Shown here: positions 36,358 through 46,051 of the stretch, piece by piece
Position numbering within the stretch: the first letter of the stretch is position 1
How the letters are laid out: the number at the start of each line of letters is the position of its first letter
NCBI GenBank assembly: GCA_965140555.1
Contig: OZ223259.1
Span: 1,178,001-1,242,000, forward strand
Source of the DNA: UBA1351 sp965140555
Lineage (GTDB): Bacteria > Bacillota > Clostridia > Lachnospirales > Vallitaleaceae
Length of the DNA stretch: 64,000 bases
Direction: 5' to 3'
Made by a program: the position numbers and the translations under genes
The notes under the pieces: generated by a model
The model's input: only the letters and a program-made list of their open reading frames with translations
What the model was told of the DNA's origin: nothing
The model's database searches: none

Positions 36358-39300
36358 TCAATACTCATAGGTCACTTTAACCGTCCCAATGCGCCCCTCC
36401 CGCAAAGCATGTGCTAATATATCAGCAATGTAATCTGTCTCCAACCGTTTGCCGTCAACGTCTATAATCTTCTTAACCTCTTCATCGTATCCCAATAAGT
36501 CCTTCTTCGTTTTATTCTTATAGGTAACCCTTGTTTTACCAAGTAATGTAAAGTGCACTTCCTGTCGCTCATCAAAGAGCTCTTTGGATAATACAGGAGT
36601 AAAATCAAAGCGTAGACCTTGTTGATCAACACTAAACCATTGTTTACCGACAAACATATACTTCCATATGGATAATGCTTCTGCTGTAGATCCGCTTAAC
36701 CGTGCAACAAATCCTTGTCCGACAACCTCCTTATCTGGATTCACACTACTTGCCAAAAAGGAGGAGTTTTCCGTTGTCGGACGTCCATAGACTTCAGGCT
36801 TTAAGTAAGGAATCCAGTTTGTTTCCATCGCTTCAAAAAAGGCATTATATGCACCGGATTTTAATAATCCAAGGAGATACTTATATGTCATATGTAAGAA
36901 AATGGATTCTCTTTCCAACCAACCTGGTGTAAAGGCTTTAATGCGTCCGATTTCCATTGTTTCCTCTTCGATGGATACGGAGGTTTTATACATATGCAAT
37001 ACCGGGTCAAACATATCCGTTTGCTTCACTGTATCGTATATTTTTGCGGCCTTACCCGCATCGGATACTTTTAAATATCTGGCTGGCGCTTCTAAGAAAT
37101 AAGGCAACGCTCTTTGCTCAAAGGCTTTAATACGTACTGCCTGCAAACCATAAGGTGTTGTTCTATCTAACAGCTCATAGTCGATTGCTTCATGAACAAA
37201 GTAACTTGGTAATAACCCCTTCCCAATAGCTTCTGCCCCTTTAATCCCTTCTTCCAATAACAGCTCCATGCCTTCCAACAGGGATTGAATCTGTAGCAAT
37301 GGTCGTTGCTCTATTGCACTGTCCAAGGTTAATCGCGTTCTATCCCTATAGGAATCTTTCACCTGATTAAGAGCATCCCATCTCTCATAAGGGGTTATTG
37401 TACTCCCTTTTTCTACTATAGGTGCTAACGCTTCAATAAGCTGTCTACTTTCTGACAATACCTCTACGGTATCCCGTTTCATATCCCTGAAGCTCTCTAA
37501 TAAAAAGCGAATAATACGAAGTAACTCAACGGTCTCACTGACCCCTGAGCCAAAGAGTCCGGGCAAACCGTTTAGGGCATCATTCCACCCCGGTTTGTTT
37601 CCTTCCATCTCAATACCCATTCCAAATGCATCCAGGTTCATGAATTTGGTCATAACAAGGGTAAGCATTTTATTGAATAAATTAACCTGAACTTCCTTTC
37701 CTTGCGCATCAACCATCCAGTTCCCTGTATGCATTTCTTTCTTTGCAATGGATCCGTATTGGCGCACGGTTTTCGCTTTTGTCAATCCATATTTTTCTTC
37801 CCGTTTTAATACATAGTATGGTGCATTGTAATACTTATAATCCCATCGATCAAAGAGCAATGCCTCTCTGTTTTCAGGGTAAATTGTCAAGTAATCCTCA
37901 ATCAAATCTTGATTATAGGTAAAATGGTCACTCCAAAAGCCTTCTCCAAACGTAACATCAATACACTCATTGCAGTATTTGAGAACAATGGGCATCAAAT
38001 ACATCATATCCGCGGTTTCCATTTGAATGCCTGCTATGTCTTGAATCATTCCTCCGGGAGTGAACGGCTCCACTACCGTCTGCATCAACTGTTGTCTTTG
38101 TCCCTCACTCAAAAAGGCACAGTGCTCCTCTAGTTCCTGCAAAAGCACAGGTGTACTATCTTTCGGGCACACATACTGAATCCCGTTTACGCTCAACGGA
38201 TTATACCCATCTGTCTGAACGAGATTATAGAACATCCACACATTAAAGTCCTTCACCCGTGGCTCAAACAACAAATCGTGACGGCGATTCTGATTCATAT
38301 CTCTATAATTTCCATTCCCCTGCGAAAAAACACCGGGTTCAAGTGAAAAGAAGTTATAATCCCGTTCCTGGTCACCATGTTTCCTTGAATAGATGTGATA
38401 TATTTTTTCTACATCTTTTCCTTCAAAGACAATCGGTTTCCCTCCACGAAGAACATTGTCCAAATAGGCCTGTTTCATGTAAGCATCAAAAGGAATACTC
38501 CCTGTTTTTGTATCAATAACAGAACATATGTCGTCAACCAACGTTTCAGCTACATCGAACTGATTATCCACAAATTGATTGAGTTGCATATTATCCCCAA
38601 AAGAGGAAATAAGCTCATAGCTATCACCATATCCATAGATACTATTAAGAACACTTGTCTGTCCGGGTTCTAAGGTGACGCACTTCCCTTGGAAAGCACA
38701 AGGGACTTTATTGGCCGATACTTGCTCCTCCCTTTGCAATGTAACCAAATCTTTCTGTCTAAAGGCAATGGGATCTCTTAAATCTGTACGATAACCGAAT
38801 AGGATTTTAGGATCATAGATTGTCACCACGCTTGAGTCATTAACACTTTCATTCATAAAAAAATACCCTTGTTCGATGGCTGATACTTCTGCTTCATCTT
38901 CTGTACTTGCACGAAGACGATAAAAAGGAATCTTTGTCTTCGTATGATGCACTTCCATCCAACTTCGCACCAAATTACTCATCTCTTTGAATGCAGCATT
39001 CGTTGTTCCGTATGGAAGCAACATCGGCATACCATCAACCACTTCAAAGGTACGTGTTTTCTTTCCGTAATTTATGATTTCTACTCGACGTATAAGACCG
39101 CCTATATACGTCTTTGCCAGTGTTGTATACGTCACTCGAATTTTGATTTGCCAAGCTGCAACATCTTCTTCAACAAAAAAGCGGTCTTTTAAAATACCCA
39201 TCCGTCGTGGATTTTCATCTGATGTTTGATTGAACGGCTCAATAACTTGACCTTCTTCATTTTTGATAAAGGTCCTGAAACCATAGATTGAGACATATTG

Positions 39301-39513
39301 ATATGCCATATTTGCAGGGAAAAATTCCATCATAGGATAGTCTTTATTTTTGATTCCAAAGCCTGATATACCTTGCCCCCGATTCACATAAAATGTCCAA
39401 ACGGGAATCCCTGATTCTCCCGCCACACCCGGAAGGAAACTAGAAAAAGTTTTGCTTTTATGATAATCCTCAATGATAAATTGATTCTTCTTGTCAAAGA
39501 AATATTGTAACAT
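36358..39513 (-). CDS. GH94-like glycoside phosphorylase/hydrolase, candidate beta-1,2-oligoglucan phosphorylase
   Basis: 1051 residues, no signal peptide, so cytoplasmic. The N-terminal beta-sandwich region (FIIEDYHKSKTFSSFLPG, VWTFYVNRGQGISGFG) and the (alpha/alpha)6 barrel with KPGWNDALNGLPGLFGSG (about 630-650, the WND motif that holds the catalytic Asp in GH94) indicate a clan GH-L phosphorylase. The length exceeds cellobiose phosphorylase (about 810) and is near that of 1,2-beta-oligoglucan phosphorylases (about 1100), which also sit with ABC importers and LacI genes. Substrate is inference. AGGAGGACAGG precedes the ATG; a hairpin (AGTCGGAG...CTCCGACT, 39528-39560) lies just before it. 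Confidence 0.7.
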   Translation of the reverse strand: MLQYFFDKKNQFIIEDYHKSKTFSSFLPGVAGESGIPVWTFYVNRGQGISGFGIKNKDYPMMEFFPANMAYQYVSIYGFRTFIKNEEGQVIEPFNQTSDENPRRMGILKDRFFVEEDVAAWQIKIRVTYTTLAKTYIGGLIRRVEIINYGKKTRTFEVVDGMPMLLPYGTTNAAFKEMSNLVRSWMEVHHTKTKIPFYRLRASTEDEAEVSAIEQGYFFMNESVNDSSVVTIYDPKILFGYRTDLRDPIAFRQKDLVTLQREEQVSANKVPCAFQGKCVTLEPGQTSVLNSIYGYGDSYELISSFGDNMQLNQFVDNQFDVAETLVDDICSVIDTKTGSIPFDAYMKQAYLDNVLRGGKPIVFEGKDVEKIYHIYSRKHGDQERDYNFFSLEPGVFSQGNGNYRDMNQNRRHDLLFEPRVKDFNVWMFYNLVQTDGYNPLSVNGIQYVCPKDSTPVLLQELEEHCAFLSEGQRQQLMQTVVEPFTPGGMIQDIAGIQMETADMMYLMPIVLKYCNECIDVTFGEGFWSDHFTYNQDLIEDYLTIYPENREALLFDRWDYKYYNAPYYVLKREEKYGLTKAKTVRQYGSIAKKEMHTGNWMVDAQGKEVQVNLFNKMLTLVMTKFMNLDAFGMGIEMEGNKPGWNDALNGLPGLFGSGVSETVELLRIIRFLLESFRDMKRDTVEVLSESRQLIEALAPIVEKGSTITPYERWDALNQVKDSYRDRTRLTLDSAIEQRPLLQIQSLLEGMELLLEEGIKGAEAIGKGLLPSYFVHEAIDYELLDRTTPYGLQAVRIKAFEQRALPYFLEAPARYLKVSDAGKAAKIYDTVKQTDMFDPVLHMYKTSVSIEEETMEIGRIKAFTPGWLERESIFLHMTYKYLLGLLKSGAYNAFFEAMETNWIPYLKPEVYGRPTTENSSFLASSVNPDKEVVGQGFVARLSGSTAEALSIWKYMFVGKQWFSVDQQGLRFDFTPVLSKELFDERQEVHFTLLGKTRVTYKNKTKKDLLGYDEEVKKIIDVDGKRLETDYIADILAHALREGRIGTVKVTYEY

Positions 39514-39583
39514 CCTGTCCTCCTAAAGTCGGAGATATCTTTTCTATACACTCCGACTCAACTCTATATCATCATCTTATTTG

Positions 39584-39617
39584 GAAAAAAGAGCCATAGC
39601 CTTAGGCTACGACTCTT
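39584..39617 (-). terminator. Terminator of the sugar importer operon
   Basis: Minus strand AAGAGTCGTAGCC, loop TAA, GGCTATGGCTCTTTTTT; G-U pairs favour the minus strand. Nine bases behind the binding-protein stop. The GH94-like gene downstream needs read-through or its own promoter. Confidence 0.85.
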
Positions 39618-39625
39618 CTTGTTTT

Positions 39626-41317
39626 TTATTCTAAACCAAGTTTTTCTTTGTTGTTATCAACACGAACCTGCTGATACTCAACGAGTTCATCGTATCCGTT
39701 ATCCAATCTGAACTGTTCAAATTCATCATATAATTGATTGAATTCTTCTTCCGTACTTGCACGAAGCAATTGTGGTAATATAACCCCCCAACGATCCGAT
39801 ATTTTAAGTGCTTTGGCACCTAAATCAGAATCTCCCGGTGGATTAATATCATCAAATTGACCCATGAAGGTTACATAAGGTATTGTCCACTCCTTAAATT
39901 GTTTTATCGGTTCTTCTAATGGCGGTGTCCATTGCGCTTGCATCGCACTGTCCATGAACATCCAGAATGTGTTTTCTGCACCATATTGTTGGTCAAAAGA
40001 TGAACGATCTGTGTTCATAAGTTCAAGAACTTCCGGTTTGAATTGGTCCACACCATCAACCGTTTCATAACTTTCAGGTGATCCAAGATAAATATCATGT
40101 TGTCCTTCTTCACTCATCATATAACTGAAGAATTGAATTGCACGATCTGGATCTTTACAGTTTTTACTGATTAATGTCAATGTCCAGCCAGCAACACCTG
40201 TTGATGGTAATGTCGGATCATCACCATTCATATTCGTAGGACCTTTTATAGCAATGTACTTTTGCTCCGGATCCGCTGCATATAAAGATTTGATTGGTGC
40301 AAGTGCATCTTGTCCTTGATACAACATAGCAAAGTAGCGACCTTGAGCGATTTTTTCTTCCATTTGAGTCCGTTTATCAATAAACACATCATCCGGAATT
40401 AATCCTTCTGTAAAAGCTTCTCTCAATGTATTCATCCATGTTTTCATATTAGGATCTGTCGTACGGTCGTATAATGCACCGTCTTTTTCTTTCGGAATAG
40501 CCAAGAAATCCGGTAGTAAGTTATCAATCGACAAGTTTCCTGTCGCTCCAAATTCATGGAGTCCTAAGGGAATAAGTGGCTGATTGTTTACTTCCGGGAA
40601 CATTTCTTTCGCATCTTTTAATGCTTGTAAGAAACCTTCCGGTGTACTCATATCCGGAGAACCGATTGCTTCATACATATCTTTGCGCACTAAGAATGTT
40701 TCATTTGAATAGATATTGTCATATTTTTCGTAGTCGCTTGGTGTATAAGAAGCATTTGGATAGCCATATGTGTGACCATCTTCCTTTTCATACCATCCTA
40801 ATTTAGCCGGATCGGCAACTTTGAAAAAGTAAGGGTCATATTCATCTGCCAATTCATCTAGGGGATAAACCAAATCACCCTCAATTAATGTATTGACTTG
40901 ACTCTCATACCACCCCAACGTGATAATATCCGGTAGTGTACCTGATGCAATCATCGAATTTAATTTTTCTGCTTCATTTCCTGCAGGAACGATAAATTCT
41001 ACGTCGACACCTGTTTTTTCAGTAATATATTGACTTGTTGCATCAACGCCCCATTGATTTGGGAACCATGAAAAGTTTAGATACCAAGTGAATTTCACTT
41101 TATCATCTTTGTTATCTTTCCAGCCCATGCCTGTTCCTTCTACTGCACCGTCGTCTGATCCCTTATTGTCGGAATCACTTGAATCCGTACCTTGTTGCGT
41201 GCCCTTATCTGCTGCATCTGTACTTGAATCATCCTTGCTACACCCAATAAACATAGATGATATAAGCATCATGACAACAGCAAATGATAAAAAGCGTTTC
41301 CAATTGTGTTTCTTCAT
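39626..41317 (-). CDS. Sugar ABC transporter substrate-binding lipoprotein (LipO/YtcQ type)
   Basis: 563 residues, long for a binding protein, as is usual for the LipO/YtcQ group. Signal peptide with lipobox MFIGC (Cys26), Ser/Asp/Gly-rich linker to about residue 65, then a periplasmic-binding fold (VKFTWYLNFSWFP, LPDIITLGWYESQ, AGWTLTLISKNCKDPDRAIQFFSYM). Partners are the two permeases upstream; no ATPase is in the operon, so a shared MsmK-like ATPase elsewhere is expected. Substrate probably an oligosaccharide handled by the GH94-like enzyme. Confidence 0.9.
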   Translation of the reverse strand: MKKHNWKRFLSFAVVMMLISSMFIGCSKDDSSTDAADKGTQQGTDSSDSDNKGSDDGAVEGTGMGWKDNKDDKVKFTWYLNFSWFPNQWGVDATSQYITEKTGVDVEFIVPAGNEAEKLNSMIASGTLPDIITLGWYESQVNTLIEGDLVYPLDELADEYDPYFFKVADPAKLGWYEKEDGHTYGYPNASYTPSDYEKYDNIYSNETFLVRKDMYEAIGSPDMSTPEGFLQALKDAKEMFPEVNNQPLIPLGLHEFGATGNLSIDNLLPDFLAIPKEKDGALYDRTTDPNMKTWMNTLREAFTEGLIPDDVFIDKRTQMEEKIAQGRYFAMLYQGQDALAPIKSLYAADPEQKYIAIKGPTNMNGDDPTLPSTGVAGWTLTLISKNCKDPDRAIQFFSYMMSEEGQHDIYLGSPESYETVDGVDQFKPEVLELMNTDRSSFDQQYGAENTFWMFMDSAMQAQWTPPLEEPIKQFKEWTIPYVTFMGQFDDINPPGDSDLGAKALKISDRWGVILPQLLRASTEEEFNQLYDEFEQFRLDNGYDELVEYQQVRVDNNKEKLGLE

Positions 41318-41351
41318 GATATTTCCTCCCTTAACTCTTAAATTCTATGGC

Positions 41352-42254
41352 TTAGCCCTTCACGGCACCAAGCATTACACCTTTTACAAAGTATTTTTGT
41401 AAAAAGGGGTATACAATTACAATGGGTAATGTCGTTACCACCATCGTTGCATACTTGATGGAATTCGATGTAACATTACTCTTACTTACTCCCACCGGTG
41501 TACTCATCACAATTTTTGAGGAACCGGCTTCTGCCACGATTTTATATAGATATGTCTGAATCGGTTGTAACGAGGTCTTATTAATATACACAACACCGAA
41601 GAAATAATCATTCCAGTGCCATACCCCGGTAAATAGGGCAATGGTTGCCAAAACCGGTTTTGATAAAGGTAATATGATACGTATAAAGATAATAAAATCA
41701 TTGGCTCCATCCATTTTTGCCGATTCTTCTAAAGAAGCCGGAATCTCTCTGAAAAATGCCATAAAAATCAATAAGTTGAAAAAATTAAACATGGATGGGA
41801 AAATATATACCCAAAACGTATCTAATAATTGTAGATTTTTAAGTAGTAAGAATGTCGGGATTAAACCGCCGGCAAAAAACATGGTGATGGTTCCCAATGT
41901 CAGATAAAAGCTTCTGAACAGCAAGTCTTTTTTGGAGAAGGCATAGGCAACCATCGCTGTAAAGAAAACATTCGTAACAGTTCCTACAACTGTACGGGCA
42001 ACCGTCACGCCATAAGCCGTTATAATACCGCTGTTACGAAATACTGCTTTGTAATTATCTATGGTGAACATTCTAGGCCACCAAAAGATACCGCCTCGTA
42101 AAGCATCACTTCCGTCATTAAACGAAAGAATAACCGTATACCATATAGGATATATTGTTATAAAACATATAAGAAGCATAATCACTATGTTAAAAAAATC
42201 AAAAGTACGATCACCGATACTGAGTTTAATTTTATTGGAATTACGTTTGAACAT
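41352..42254 (-). CDS. Sugar ABC transporter permease, YtcP type
   Basis: 300 residues, six membrane segments, EAA loop ASLEESAKMDGANDFIIFIRIILPLSKP and C-terminal KYFVKGVMLGAVKG, a hallmark of the CUT1 second permease. Twelve bp behind the LplB-type permease, and 34 bp before the binding protein. SD GGAGGTAGCTAAG. Confidence 0.92.
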   Translation of the reverse strand: MFKRNSNKIKLSIGDRTFDFFNIVIMLLICFITIYPIWYTVILSFNDGSDALRGGIFWWPRMFTIDNYKAVFRNSGIITAYGVTVARTVVGTVTNVFFTAMVAYAFSKKDLLFRSFYLTLGTITMFFAGGLIPTFLLLKNLQLLDTFWVYIFPSMFNFFNLLIFMAFFREIPASLEESAKMDGANDFIIFIRIILPLSKPVLATIALFTGVWHWNDYFFGVVYINKTSLQPIQTYLYKIVAEAGSSKIVMSTPVGVSKSNVTSNSIKYATMVVTTLPIVIVYPFLQKYFVKGVMLGAVKG

Positions 42255-42266
42255 CTTAGCTACCTC

Positions 42267-43199
42267 CTAATATAAGCCACTACCGCTAACTCGTTTGGTT
42301 ATCGTATTTGCCGTTAACAGCAGTATCATTGCGATGACCGATTTAAACAAACCTATTGCCGTCGCATAAGCGAAACGTCCGGCTTGAATACCCATACGAT
42401 ACACGTAAGTATCAATAACTTCAGCTGATGATTGGTTAATACTATTCTTTAGAACTAATATTTGCTCAAAGTTTGTATTTAATAAGCTAGCCACCGCTAA
42501 AATAAAGAAGATGGCAACCGTTCCTTTAATACTTGGTAAGGTAATATAGAATATCTTTTGGAATCGTGAGGCTCCGTCAACCGTAGCCGCTTCGTACATT
42601 TGTGGGTCAATCCCACTAATGGCTGCCAAATAGATGATGGAATTCCATCCTAACTCTTTCCAAATTTCGGAACTGACAGCAATTCCCCAGAAGTATTCCG
42701 GACGTCCCATATAACTGATAGAATCATGTTCCGGATTAATAATTGTCATAACTTCATTGAATATTCCTGTATCTGCCAACCACGCAATCAAAATCCCACC
42801 TAGGATAACCCATGACAGGAAGTGAGGTAGGTAAGAAATCGTTTGTACCACACGTTTAAATTTGGCATGACGTAATTCATTAATCATAATGGCAAAAGCA
42901 ATCGGTAACGGGAATCCTATAATCAGCTTTAGCAAACTAATTCCCAAGGTATTACGCATAATCAGCGGGAACATTTCATCTGCAAAAACTTCCCTGAACC
43001 ATTTCAATCCAACCCATGGAACTTCAGATATAGACTTAATAATACTGTAATCTTTGAAGGCGATAATAATTCCGTACATAGGTACATAGTTAAAAAGAAT
43101 AATCCAGGCAATCCCAAGAAGTGCCATCACTTGAAGGTACCTTTCACGTTTGAATTGGCGCCACATTGCGTTTTTGTTCACTTTCACGTTCCCTTTCAT
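42267..43199 (-). CDS. Sugar ABC transporter permease, LplB type
   Basis: 310 residues. Six membrane segments; N-terminal LQVMALLGIAWIILFNYVPMYGIIIAFKDY and the EAA loop MYEAATVDGASRFQKIFYITLPSI are typical of LplB/YteP permeases. First gene of the importer operon; leader of about 184 nt carries a LacI-type operator 17 bp before the ATG. Confidence 0.92.
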   Translation of the reverse strand: MKGNVKVNKNAMWRQFKRERYLQVMALLGIAWIILFNYVPMYGIIIAFKDYSIIKSISEVPWVGLKWFREVFADEMFPLIMRNTLGISLLKLIIGFPLPIAFAIMINELRHAKFKRVVQTISYLPHFLSWVILGGILIAWLADTGIFNEVMTIINPEHDSISYMGRPEYFWGIAVSSEIWKELGWNSIIYLAAISGIDPQMYEAATVDGASRFQKIFYITLPSIKGTVAIFFILAVASLLNTNFEQILVLKNSINQSSAEVIDTYVYRMGIQAGRFAYATAIGLFKSVIAMILLLTANTITKRVSGSGLY

Positions 43200-43215
43200 A
43201 ATAACCTCACTTTTA

Positions 43216-43229
43216 CTAAATCGTTTTCG
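43216..43229. promoter_or_regulatory. LacI-type operator 2
   Basis: Minus strand CGAAAACGATTTAG. It shares 13 of 14 bases with operator 1 and lies in the leader, just upstream of the LplB gene's ribosome site. Confidence 0.65.
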
Positions 43230-43368
43230 TTTTCTGTCAAAAAAATAGCCCTTTAGGGGTTAGCATGTATAGATAGTCTGTTTTTTTAACCATATATCGG
43301 TTTAATCCTATCATTTTTAAACTTTTAATTTCCAAAATGTTCTGTATTCTCATTCTTTAAAACATTTT

Positions 43369-43382
43369 CGAAATCGTTTTCG
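43369..43382. promoter_or_regulatory. LacI-type operator 1
   Basis: Minus strand CGAAAACGATTTCG, an inverted repeat CGAAA.CG.TTTCG with one mismatched pair and a central CG, as in LacI-family sites. It starts 7 bp after the -10 and covers the predicted transcription start. A CcpA cre site would look similar. Confidence 0.7.
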
Positions 43383-43389
43383 TGATTTC

Positions 43390-43418
43390 ATTATAACGTC
43401 CTCCGTAGTCCTTGTCAA
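43390..43418 (-). promoter_or_regulatory. Promoter of the sugar importer operon
   Basis: Minus strand TTGACA (43413-43418), 17 bp, TATAAT (43390-43395): full consensus. Immediately behind the helicase terminator. Confidence 0.9.
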
Positions 43419-43421
43419 GAA

Positions 43422-43454
43422 AAAAATAGAGAGTTCTAATAACCCTCTATTTTT
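43422..43454 (-). terminator. Terminator of the helicase gene
   Basis: Arms AAAAATAGAG and CTCTATTTTT, with T7 following on the minus strand. It overlaps the stop codon of the helicase gene by 2 bp and touches the -35 of the next promoter. Confidence 0.8.
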
Positions 43455-44934
43455 ATCTATTCTTAAGTTGTTTCATCTTAACAATGCGTCCTTTTACTGA
43501 CAGGTGTCCTTCTTGCTCTAACATCACATGACCTTTATTATGAAATAATTCAACATAAGTACAGGTATCACGTATATCAATAATCCCTATATCATCACTT
43601 TCAATGCCATGAATGCTACACACCGAAGCTACAACATCACCTGCACGTAATTTCTTCTTTTTACCTATATTTAAACGTATACGCTCAATATCGTAATTTT
43701 TACGTTCTTCTTTTTGTCGCCGTTGAACTTGTTGATTTGCGTTACTTACCACGAGTTCCTTCTTTATGGAATCCATACTTCCTTTTCTTTTTGCTACATC
43801 TTCCCATTGAAAGCTTGCTCCAAGAGGTTCTTTATCTGTAATCAAGGATGCTACCCTAGACTGCTCTGCCATTTCTATGAGGGCAATAACGGTTCCTTTC
43901 ATCCCTGCACGACCTGTTCGTCCGTTTCTATGCACATAATTTTCCGGATTCACTGGTAGCTCGGCATGTATCACTAAGGATAATCCATCAATATGAATGC
44001 CTCGTGCTATCAAATCAGTGGCCACGACAATCCATGGTTCACCGTTTTTTATTCCCTCAATCCGTCTAAGGCGTTCTTTTTGAGGCAATCCACCGTGGAG
44101 TGCAATAATGCGTTTTCGAAGTCGTGGCTCCTTTTTCAATGCATAAACCAATGCATCCACACGTTGCTGTGTATTGGCAAATATAATGCCTGTCCTTGGT
44201 TCTAAGTCTATCAAGAGTTGTTCTATAATAGCATTAACTGTCTCTTCTGACTCATTCTTATTCCTATAAACACAATGGTATTGCATGACTTCTGATACCA
44301 ACACAACTTCCTGCTTCGCATGTACATAAACCGGTTGATTCATTGTTTTCTCTATTACCGGCGTCAATTGCTCATCTATCGTGGCTGATAGAAAAACTGT
44401 CTGCCTCCGCTTTTTCACATGGTCGATAATCCATTCCACATCTTCCAAAAATCCTCGTTGGAGCATTTCATCTGCCTCATCTATAACCAACCAAGAAATG
44501 GACTCCAATTTTATCGCTTCTTTTTCCAAGAGATCTTTTAATCGTCCCGGCGTTGCAACAACGACATGGACACGTTGCTTTAACTGATCTTTCTGTCTTT
44601 GGAGGGATTGCTTACCAAATACCGGTAATGCTCTTAATCGCTTGTAGCGACCGATTTCACTAAATTCATTGGCAACTTGTACAGCCAATTCTCGTGTCGG
44701 GACTATAACAAGCGCCTGTATTCTATTCTCCTCTTCAGCAATCTGATCAATAAATGGGATAGCAAAAGCAGCTGTCTTTCCTGAACCGGTTTCTCCTTGT
44801 ATAACAACATCCTTGCCTTCGCTTATAGGTGGCATAGCCTCTTTTTGGACCGATGTCGGTCGGTCATATCCCATGGCATAAAGGGCGTTTTGTATCTCTT
44901 TATGAATCGTGTATGGTTTCCAATCGTTTCTCAT
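43453..44934 (-). CDS. DEAD-box RNA helicase, DbpA-like
   Basis: 493 residues. Helicase core with GETGSGKTAAFAIP (Walker A), PTRELAVQ, TPGRLKDL, VIDEADEML, SAT, and VHRNGRTGRAG motifs. The last 75 residues (LRAGDVVASVCSIHGI...IGIIDIRDTCTYVEL) are a DbpA-type RNA-binding domain, which in E. coli DbpA and B. subtilis YxiN targets 23S rRNA hairpin 92. Likely role in large-subunit assembly. Eight bp after the acylphosphatase gene; last gene of a three-gene operon. Confidence 0.93.
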   Translation of the reverse strand: MRNDWKPYTIHKEIQNALYAMGYDRPTSVQKEAMPPISEGKDVVIQGETGSGKTAAFAIPFIDQIAEEENRIQALVIVPTRELAVQVANEFSEIGRYKRLRALPVFGKQSLQRQKDQLKQRVHVVVATPGRLKDLLEKEAIKLESISWLVIDEADEMLQRGFLEDVEWIIDHVKKRRQTVFLSATIDEQLTPVIEKTMNQPVYVHAKQEVVLVSEVMQYHCVYRNKNESEETVNAIIEQLLIDLEPRTGIIFANTQQRVDALVYALKKEPRLRKRIIALHGGLPQKERLRRIEGIKNGEPWIVVATDLIARGIHIDGLSLVIHAELPVNPENYVHRNGRTGRAGMKGTVIALIEMAEQSRVASLITDKEPLGASFQWEDVAKRKGSMDSIKKELVVSNANQQVQRRQKEERKNYDIERIRLNIGKKKKLRAGDVVASVCSIHGIESDDIGIIDIRDTCTYVELFHNKGHVMLEQEGHLSVKGRIVKMKQLKNR

Positions 44935-44942
44935 ATGTACTC

Positions 44943-45224
44943 CTAATCCATTCGAATTTTAAATTCCTTTTCATTGGCATTTACAGAGATTTCAGTCCTA
45001 TCAACCGCTTCCACTTTAGCAAAAGTAGGTCCTTCATGAATGCGCTTCATAAATATATCCAGTCGTTCCACTTCGCCTTGAATTTCCAATTCAACAGAAT
45101 TATCCATCCGATTATGCACCCAGCCGGTAAGATGTAAACTCTTAGCATTTTGATCAACAAAGTATCGAAATCCTACACCTTGCACGCGTCCTACAATCAC
45201 AATATGATAGCGTTTATCTTCCAT
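44943..45224 (-). CDS. acyP: Acylphosphatase
   Basis: 93 residues. VGRVQGVGFRYFV holds the phosphate-cradle Arg, and GWVHNRMDNSVELEIQG the catalytic Asn. Hydrolyses acyl phosphates such as acetyl- or carbamoyl-phosphate. Placed between the orphan ABC ATPase (13 bp) and the helicase (8 bp). SD AAGGAGGCTTTT. Confidence 0.93.
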   Translation of the reverse strand: MEDKRYHIVIVGRVQGVGFRYFVDQNAKSLHLTGWVHNRMDNSVELEIQGEVERLDIFMKRIHEGPTFAKVEAVDRTEISVNANEKEFKIRMD

Positions 45225-45237
45225 AAAAGCCTCCTTC

Positions 45238-46002
45238 TTATACCGTTGTATTCATCTTTTGTTTTACCTGTTCTATTCGTAATTGGTGTCTATCGTCCTT
45301 CCATTCCATGCTTCTTCCAACTATTTTTTCAAACGTTATTACGGGATTCTCTTCAACTTTATCCGGTGAAAGCATCAACACACGATCCCCTAGATAGGCT
45401 GCTTCTTCTATATCCGTTGTTGTGAAAACCATCAGTTTGCCCCATGTTTGGACGAGGGCTTTTAACCACTTATTCATCTCTGACCGCAATTTTGTATCAT
45501 ATTCTGAAAACGGATCATCCATATAGAGGATTTTCGGATTCAGTGTTAAGGCACGCGCAATTCCAACACGCTGTTGTAATTCGCTACTCAATTCAAAGGG
45601 ATATTTTTTGCCATAGCCTTCTAATCCTGCAATTACAAGCAGCTCATCAATTCGTGCTGTTCTTTGTTGCTTCGGCATATCGACAATCTCCATGGGCATA
45701 CATATATTTCTCCGAACTGTTCTCCAATCATAGAGTACCGGTGTCTGAAAAACCATACCGAAACTATTGGTCAATCGGACCTCTCTTGGACTTTGACCGT
45801 CAATGACAATGGATCCGCTGTCCGGTTGATCTAAATCTGCCAGTAATCTTAATAGTGTACTTTTTCCACTACCTTGTTCTCCTAAAATCACTATGGATTC
45901 TGCTTCCTCAATTTCGAGATTTAGTCCTTCAAAGACTTGTTTAATATCTCCTGTTACTTGGCTATATGATTTTGTTATATTCGTTATTTGGATAAATGCC
46001 AT
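45238..46002 (-). CDS. Orphan ABC ATPase with degenerate catalytic motifs
   Basis: 254 residues from the ATG at 46002 (GGAGGTGTGAT upstream); the reading from 46170 would cross the promoter. Closest in layout to NitT/TauT (SsuB) ATPases. Walker A GEQGSGKST is intact, but the signature reads LSSELQQRVGIARAL (LSGGQ expected), Walker B ends MDD (Glu expected), the D-loop reads SEYD and the H-loop reads TTTD (His expected). Hydrolysis may be weak or absent. No permease or binding protein is nearby; the partners in the operon are acylphosphatase and a helicase. Confidence 0.85.
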   Translation of the reverse strand: MAFIQITNITKSYSQVTGDIKQVFEGLNLEIEEAESIVILGEQGSGKSTLLRLLADLDQPDSGSIVIDGQSPREVRLTNSFGMVFQTPVLYDWRTVRRNICMPMEIVDMPKQQRTARIDELLVIAGLEGYGKKYPFELSSELQQRVGIARALTLNPKILYMDDPFSEYDTKLRSEMNKWLKALVQTWGKLMVFTTTDIEEAAYLGDRVLMLSPDKVEENPVITFEKIVGRSMEWKDDRHQLRIEQVKQKMNTTV

Positions 46003-46051
46003 ATCACACCTCCGAACATTTGTCGTGAGAAACTCTAAAAGATTGAATGAA

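Noticed and set aside
36358..39513. Plain cellobiose phosphorylase
   Set aside because: At 1051 residues it is some 240 longer than that enzyme; the more general GH94-like call is safer.
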